In this document: positions 60,176 to 64,000 of the stretch, piece by piece
How the letters are laid out: the number at the start of each line of letters is the position of its first letter
Position numbering within the stretch: the first letter of the stretch is position 1
Origin: Isoetes taiwanensis
Lineage: Eukaryota; Streptophyta; Lycopodiopsida; Isoetales; Isoetaceae
Assembly (NCBI GenBank): GCA_021234155.1
Contig: JAJEKV010000020.1
Coordinates: forward strand, 18,403,018-18,467,017
Length of the DNA: 64,000 nt
Direction of reading: 5' to 3'
Notes under the pieces: model-generated
Seen by the model: only the letters and a program-made list of their open reading frames with translations
Databases searched by the model: none
What the model was told of the DNA's origin: nothing
Made by a program: the position numbers and the translations under genes

Positions 60176-61125
60176 TTTATTCCAGATTTCAAAAGATATA
60201 GACGAAAGTTTTTTGATGCTATTTATTTGCCCATATAATGATTGTTACGAAGATGTTATCTGATATATTCCCAACCATGTGAAGTGGTTACTAAAGAAGA
60301 GATAATATATTATTGGAGACCAAGATACATTTGTTTTGCCCCAAGTGTTTGAAGGCCATGTTACTCTCAAGGTTATTTAGAGTTCAATTATTATGTTGAA
60401 GATTTCCCAGTCAAGTACGAAGATCAAGAAACAATGGTCGGTATTTTGCTTTTGCAATTTAATGAAGGCTAATGTTTGAATTACTTCATTATTTGAAGGC
60501 ATCAAAAGAAGTTGTACAAGTTTTCTATTTATTTTTTCTCAAGTTGTGGAGAGGGGATAGAGCGCCATACTAAGCCAGAAGAGCAAGGATGCCACTGACC
60601 TGGATATGACGATGGATTGACATAAAGCTTGACAATAATGATGGAATATTATATGATATTAGTGATATTAGTAGCAACAACTATTATGGCATATACTATG
60701 GCCACACAAACGTTGACAAAATTTGCGACACTGAAGGTGCTATTACATTTGATGCTAATAACGCCACCTATGATGTCACTAGTTGGAACTGACACTAATA
60801 TTGATGCTACATGTGTAACAAGAAGTAACACTATAATTGCTGTTAATAACACCACTTATAATGTCACTAGTGGCACTGCCATTAACACTGATGCTATATG
60901 TGTAACAATTAGTGACGCTATGATTGATGCGAATAGCAACATCTATAACGTCATAACAAAATTACTGACACTCTTGGTGACACAAATTGCGACTCTACTC
61001 CTGACAGAAATTGTCACTTATAGCATCACCTATGCATAGATGTCACCAATAATGTCATAATTTATATTCGCCAATGTTGTGGTGATGTTTTGCTGATACT
61101 AATTGACCCTTTCTCTTGTAGTGGG

Positions 61126-61335
61126 CCAGGGTCTCTCTCGCAACCCATGGCTATTTCTTGTAGGTAGGGATCAAGGAGGATACCTCTTAGTGTGCATTTA
61201 AATAAATCATAATAGCTCATAGAGCAAGTAATCGACTCGATATGTTCAGGACGAGAAGACAAGAATGACATAGCAAATGAATGCCATGCGCCATCGAATG
61301 CAGCTCTACTTATACCCAGACAATTATTGATGTGC
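61126..61335 (-). other. Unidentified open stretch next to the CACTA right end
   Basis: Minus-strand frame containing ISRAAFDGAWHSFAMSFL, HIESITCSMSYYDLFKC and ILLDPYLQEIAMGCERD, with balanced composition unlike the AT-rich neighbourhood. I recognise no family. It may be an exon or a gene fragment into whose edge the CACTA element inserted, or chance. Confidence 0.3.
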
Positions 61336-61477
61336 AATGTAGAAAACTTATTGGGTATATACGAGTATCCGCTATGCCCACCCTTTCTTCTTTCTTCCTT
61401 TCTTTCTTTCTTTGCGAGCCTAGCCTTGCCTATTCTAGCATTCCATTCATTCCCTCTCATTCTGGACTGGTTACGAA

Positions 61478-61510
61478 TAGGGGGACTCGAACCCCCACTC
61501 CCGCCCAATG
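61478..61510 (-). other. tRNA T-arm-like sequence
   Basis: On the minus strand GTGGGGGTTCGAGTCCCCC forms a perfect 5-bp T-stem with a TTCGAGT loop, followed by TATTCGTAACCA. No acceptor, D or anticodon arm can be fitted upstream, so it is a tRNA 3' fragment or an organelle-derived piece. Confidence 0.35.
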
Positions 61511-61559
61511 TATGTATATATGTATATATCACCAATAATTTTGGTAGGTATAAGTAGTT

Positions 61560-61888
61560 ATGCATCAAATTGCAGAGGCCATCGACATTGGCCTCTGCCT
61601 AGCTTGGCACATTCTGATCCTGGTCGTGATTCTATTACCTACAAGACGAACCATGAGGATCTTACAGGTGCCGCCAGCGAGGTATACCACTTGGACTGGC
61701 TGACTATTGTTGCTATCAATCCTACCCGCAATTATCCTGATCCCTTCAAAGTTGTGATCCACCTTCTATGGAATCGAGAGTGGGGTTTGTTCATGATCGA
61801 AGGATCTGTGGAGCGCCTATTGACGATGATTCAGAAGAGTAATAGTACATGTAATCTTGTTGTGCTAGATGGTTGTGTTAGTATATAA
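61560..61888 (+). other. Unidentified open frame
   Basis: About 110 codons open to the TAA at 61886, including YKTNHEDLTGAASEVYHLDW, INPTRNYPDPFKVVIHLLW and REWGLFMIEGSVERLLTMIQ. The composition looks coding-like. I recognise no family and see no clear start; the ATG at 61508 lies in low-complexity DNA. It may be a gene fragment. Confidence 0.35.
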
Positions 61889-62264
61889 TAGGTATACACA
61901 CTAAAATTGTTCCAACCTTCCTTGTCTATTCCATATTTAATAAAATTATCTCGAAAGGATTTGATGTAGTGTCACTGTAATTTATTATGGATGGATGGCA
62001 TCTACGAGATGCCAAGCTTGTGCTGAAATATTACATGCACATGACTAGGATACTTGAGCTTGAACAAGTTGGCTTAGCTTAAAATTCTCAAAATTGTGTA
62101 TTCTCTCCAATTAATGAAATCCTGCTTATCCCTTAAGATTCCATGTCCTCATCGAACACAAATCTTATCACATTCATATTGTTGCAAGTAACAAGAGTGT
62201 CACGTCTTCACAACTTCATGTATTGTTTATGCTTAACAAATTTGATACATCTTTTAGATAGTGT
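61889..62264. other. Non-coding AT-rich stretch
   Basis: Nothing recognised. Confidence 0.5.
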
Positions 62265-64000
62265 TGTTGACCCTAAACCTGGCTTAAAGGTCAACCACAA
62301 GGAACCAATTCGAGTTTTCACTCAAATTGGGGTTAGAACCTCCAGATCACTTAAGGTGATCAGTCTATGCAAGATAATTCCAAAGACAAGTTCAAAAAGT
62401 TTGAGTTCTATACCTTTCCCATTTCCAAAAAATGGCACCTTTGTCAAAACAGTTGTGGTGTTGAGATGCATATCGATTTTTTAAGTCAGGCACTGTAGAC
62501 TCGGTCAAAAAAGTTGTAGGTAACCAACAGTAAAGCCTCTGACCAAGTCAGAAACTTAATTTGTGAGTTATTCGAGCTCAAAGTGTGGTCAAAATTTGGT
62601 CAATAGAGGTCAAATGTGGAAAACAGTGATCAGAAATTGAGATTTGGAGTTGCCAATCATCTTTTTGAGAATTTCCAAAGCAAATGGGTTGCAATGGTGC
62701 TAAGGAAGAGAGGCAAGCGGTCAAATCCTCATTTGGATGTGTAAAGGTATTTTTTGTGAATAGATTTGGCAAAATACAGTCAAAACTGTTCAAACCCGAG
62801 AGCAATTTTTTTGAATTTGAGCTATACGTGGTATTTTTGGATGATGCCATAAGAATAGCTGGCAAGTGGGCCAAAAGAATTGGAAGACACACGAAAATTT
62901 TCTGTAGGATATTTTGTGGCAAGAATTGTAGAAGAAAATATCAGAAATGGATTTGACAACTTGGCAATCAATTTAAATTGATATCATGATAACAGAATAT
63001 AAGGATGCTTCATAGCTTTAATCACAGGAAAATAATCATCTCAAGTCAATAAATAATTTTTGAAAGTAATGTCAACTAGATCTTGTAAATCCAGTTGAGG
63101 AGAACTCAGGAACTTCAAGGATCGTTCAGATCTTGCTCAGCAATGATCAATGTAGGATCTGAGTACTTTTGGGCCTTCGAAAAACTTCTGTTGTTGATCC
63201 CCTAGTATATAAGTTTGAATTTAATGATTCCGGCATCTTAGGGCTTAGATTTAGGCTTAACATGATGCTTAAGAGCAGGAATCCAGGTTTAGGTAGGTCT
63301 TATGGTTTAAAAACTCAGTTCCAGCGTGATTCGAGCTCGTTTCTAGTTTTAGGTTTGCAACAGCTGTATTTTCTGAAGATCTGCGCGATACGGTCACCGT
63401 ATTTCTCGAAGTATAAACCAGGAATATTTCGTATTTTGTGTTTTTTGAAGAGTTTAGGCCATGGTTTAGGGGGTCACCCATAAAAAAACATTAAAGGAGT
63501 GACATTTGAGCAAAGGCAACCCTAATATTTGGGGGAATATACCAGATTTTGGGCATTATGAACGGGAATATTCCACATAACATGGCTTTTTTATGGCACA
63601 ATGGTGAATAGGTATGGGGGAATTTGCAAGAACATGGCATAGAAAGTAAAAGGGCAAAAGCTATGGAGGCAATGGTGGGAATAAATTATGGGGAAATAAG
63701 GATGTATTGGGAAAGGAAAATTAGGCAAGACATGATAGGGTATACAAGGGTGAACAAAAGAGGATATAAGTATAGGGAAAGATGGCTAGGAAATTTCAAG
63801 GGGTAAGAATAGAAATGGATAAGAATGGCTTAGGAAATGGAATCAAGTACCATGGGGTCTTCCAATCTTTTAACTTCCAATCTTCAAAAAAATGCCTTCC
63901 AAACTTCTTAACCCAGAATCTTCTAGAGCATATTCTTGACTAAGCATTTTGACCTTGAATAAAGTACCTCATGTGATTTTTGAACCTTGAGCACTTGTTG
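62265..64000. repeat. Third copy of the Ty3/gypsy LTR family (cut by the window end)
   Basis: Begins TGTTGACCCTAAACCTGGC and follows the LTRs at 44550 and 52837 for 1,736 bp to the window edge, with clearly more differences than those two show between themselves. It is either a solo LTR or the left end of a second, older element. Confidence 0.9.

Larger units (their letters stand above)
58100..61123. mobile_element. CACTA (En/Spm-type) transposon, 3.0 kb, non-autonomous
   Basis: The left end CATTACAAGAGAAGGGGTCA and the right end (reverse complement CACTACAAGAGAAAGGGTCA) match at 27 of 30 positions. The right end is a perfect CACTACAAGA terminus. Flanking triplets are GAC and GGC, a near-match to the expected 3-bp duplication. 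Both subterminal regions (58,180-58,560 and 60,640-61,060) are packed with repeats of RTGTCACYTATAATGTCA in both directions, as needed for binding of the CACTA regulatory protein. No transposase is seen; 58,600-60,600 is AT-rich filler with a (TCG)n run at ~58,605-58,628. Confidence 0.85.

Noticed and set aside
60629-61039. 136-codon open frame rich in Thr, Ile and Asn
   Set aside because: Lies in the right subterminal repeat array of the same CACTA element.

Overview
This is nuclear DNA from a plant, most likely a flowering plant. It holds a spliced plant-type histone deacetylase gene of the HDA15 type (class II RPD3/HDA1, N-terminal RanBP2 zinc finger) with GT..AG introns, the 3' end of an adenylosuccinate lyase gene, and a dense set of plant transposons: Ty1/copia, Ty3/gypsy, miniature LTR elements, CACTA, Helitron, LINE and SINE. 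I cannot name the species. Long introns containing transposons and nested LTR elements point to a medium or large genome.

Layout. 1-4364: decayed interior and 3' LTR of a Ty3/gypsy element. 4656-5910: a 1.25-kb unit with ~135-bp terminal inverted repeats enclosing retrotransposon gag and LTR fragments, ending about 350 bp before the deacetylase ATG. 6265-19899 (+): HDA15-like gene, 16 coding exons, about 600 codons, with one apparent +1 frameshift in exon 8. Its 6.9-kb intron 11 carries copia relics and a complete 1.43-kb miniature LTR element with target-site duplication (TSD). 19900-31281: non-coding DNA, a family of diverged ~170-190-bp repeats, a copia relic fused to a truncated Helitron Rep (both minus strand), a 239-bp MITE with 8-bp TSD, a partly tandem miniature LTR element, and a LINE fragment. 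31282-31781 (-): three clean exons encoding the C-terminus of adenylosuccinate lyase. 32700-33003: LINE 3' end with poly(A). 33561-38381: CACTA-like element. 38529-38582: tRNA-derived SINE head. 39408-39539: long (CT)n tract.

42015-57127 is a young Ty1/copia element (181-bp LTRs differing at one position, TSD ATCAG). Its integrase gene is split by a complete 10.25-kb Ty3/gypsy element (44550-54797, TSD ACAAG) transcribed in the opposite direction, with an additional RNase H-like domain between protease and reverse transcriptase. 58100-61123 is a non-autonomous CACTA element with subterminal repeat arrays. The window ends in a third copy of the Ty3/gypsy LTR (62265-64000).

Only the deacetylase and the lyase fragment look like host genes. 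Almost everything else is mobile DNA or its remains. There is no CRISPR array, operon or bacterial content. The best candidates for something new are the inverted-repeat unit that brings G-boxes next to the HDA15 promoter, the MITE with 8-bp TSD, the domain order of the nested Ty3 element, and the mismatch between LTR divergence and nesting order.
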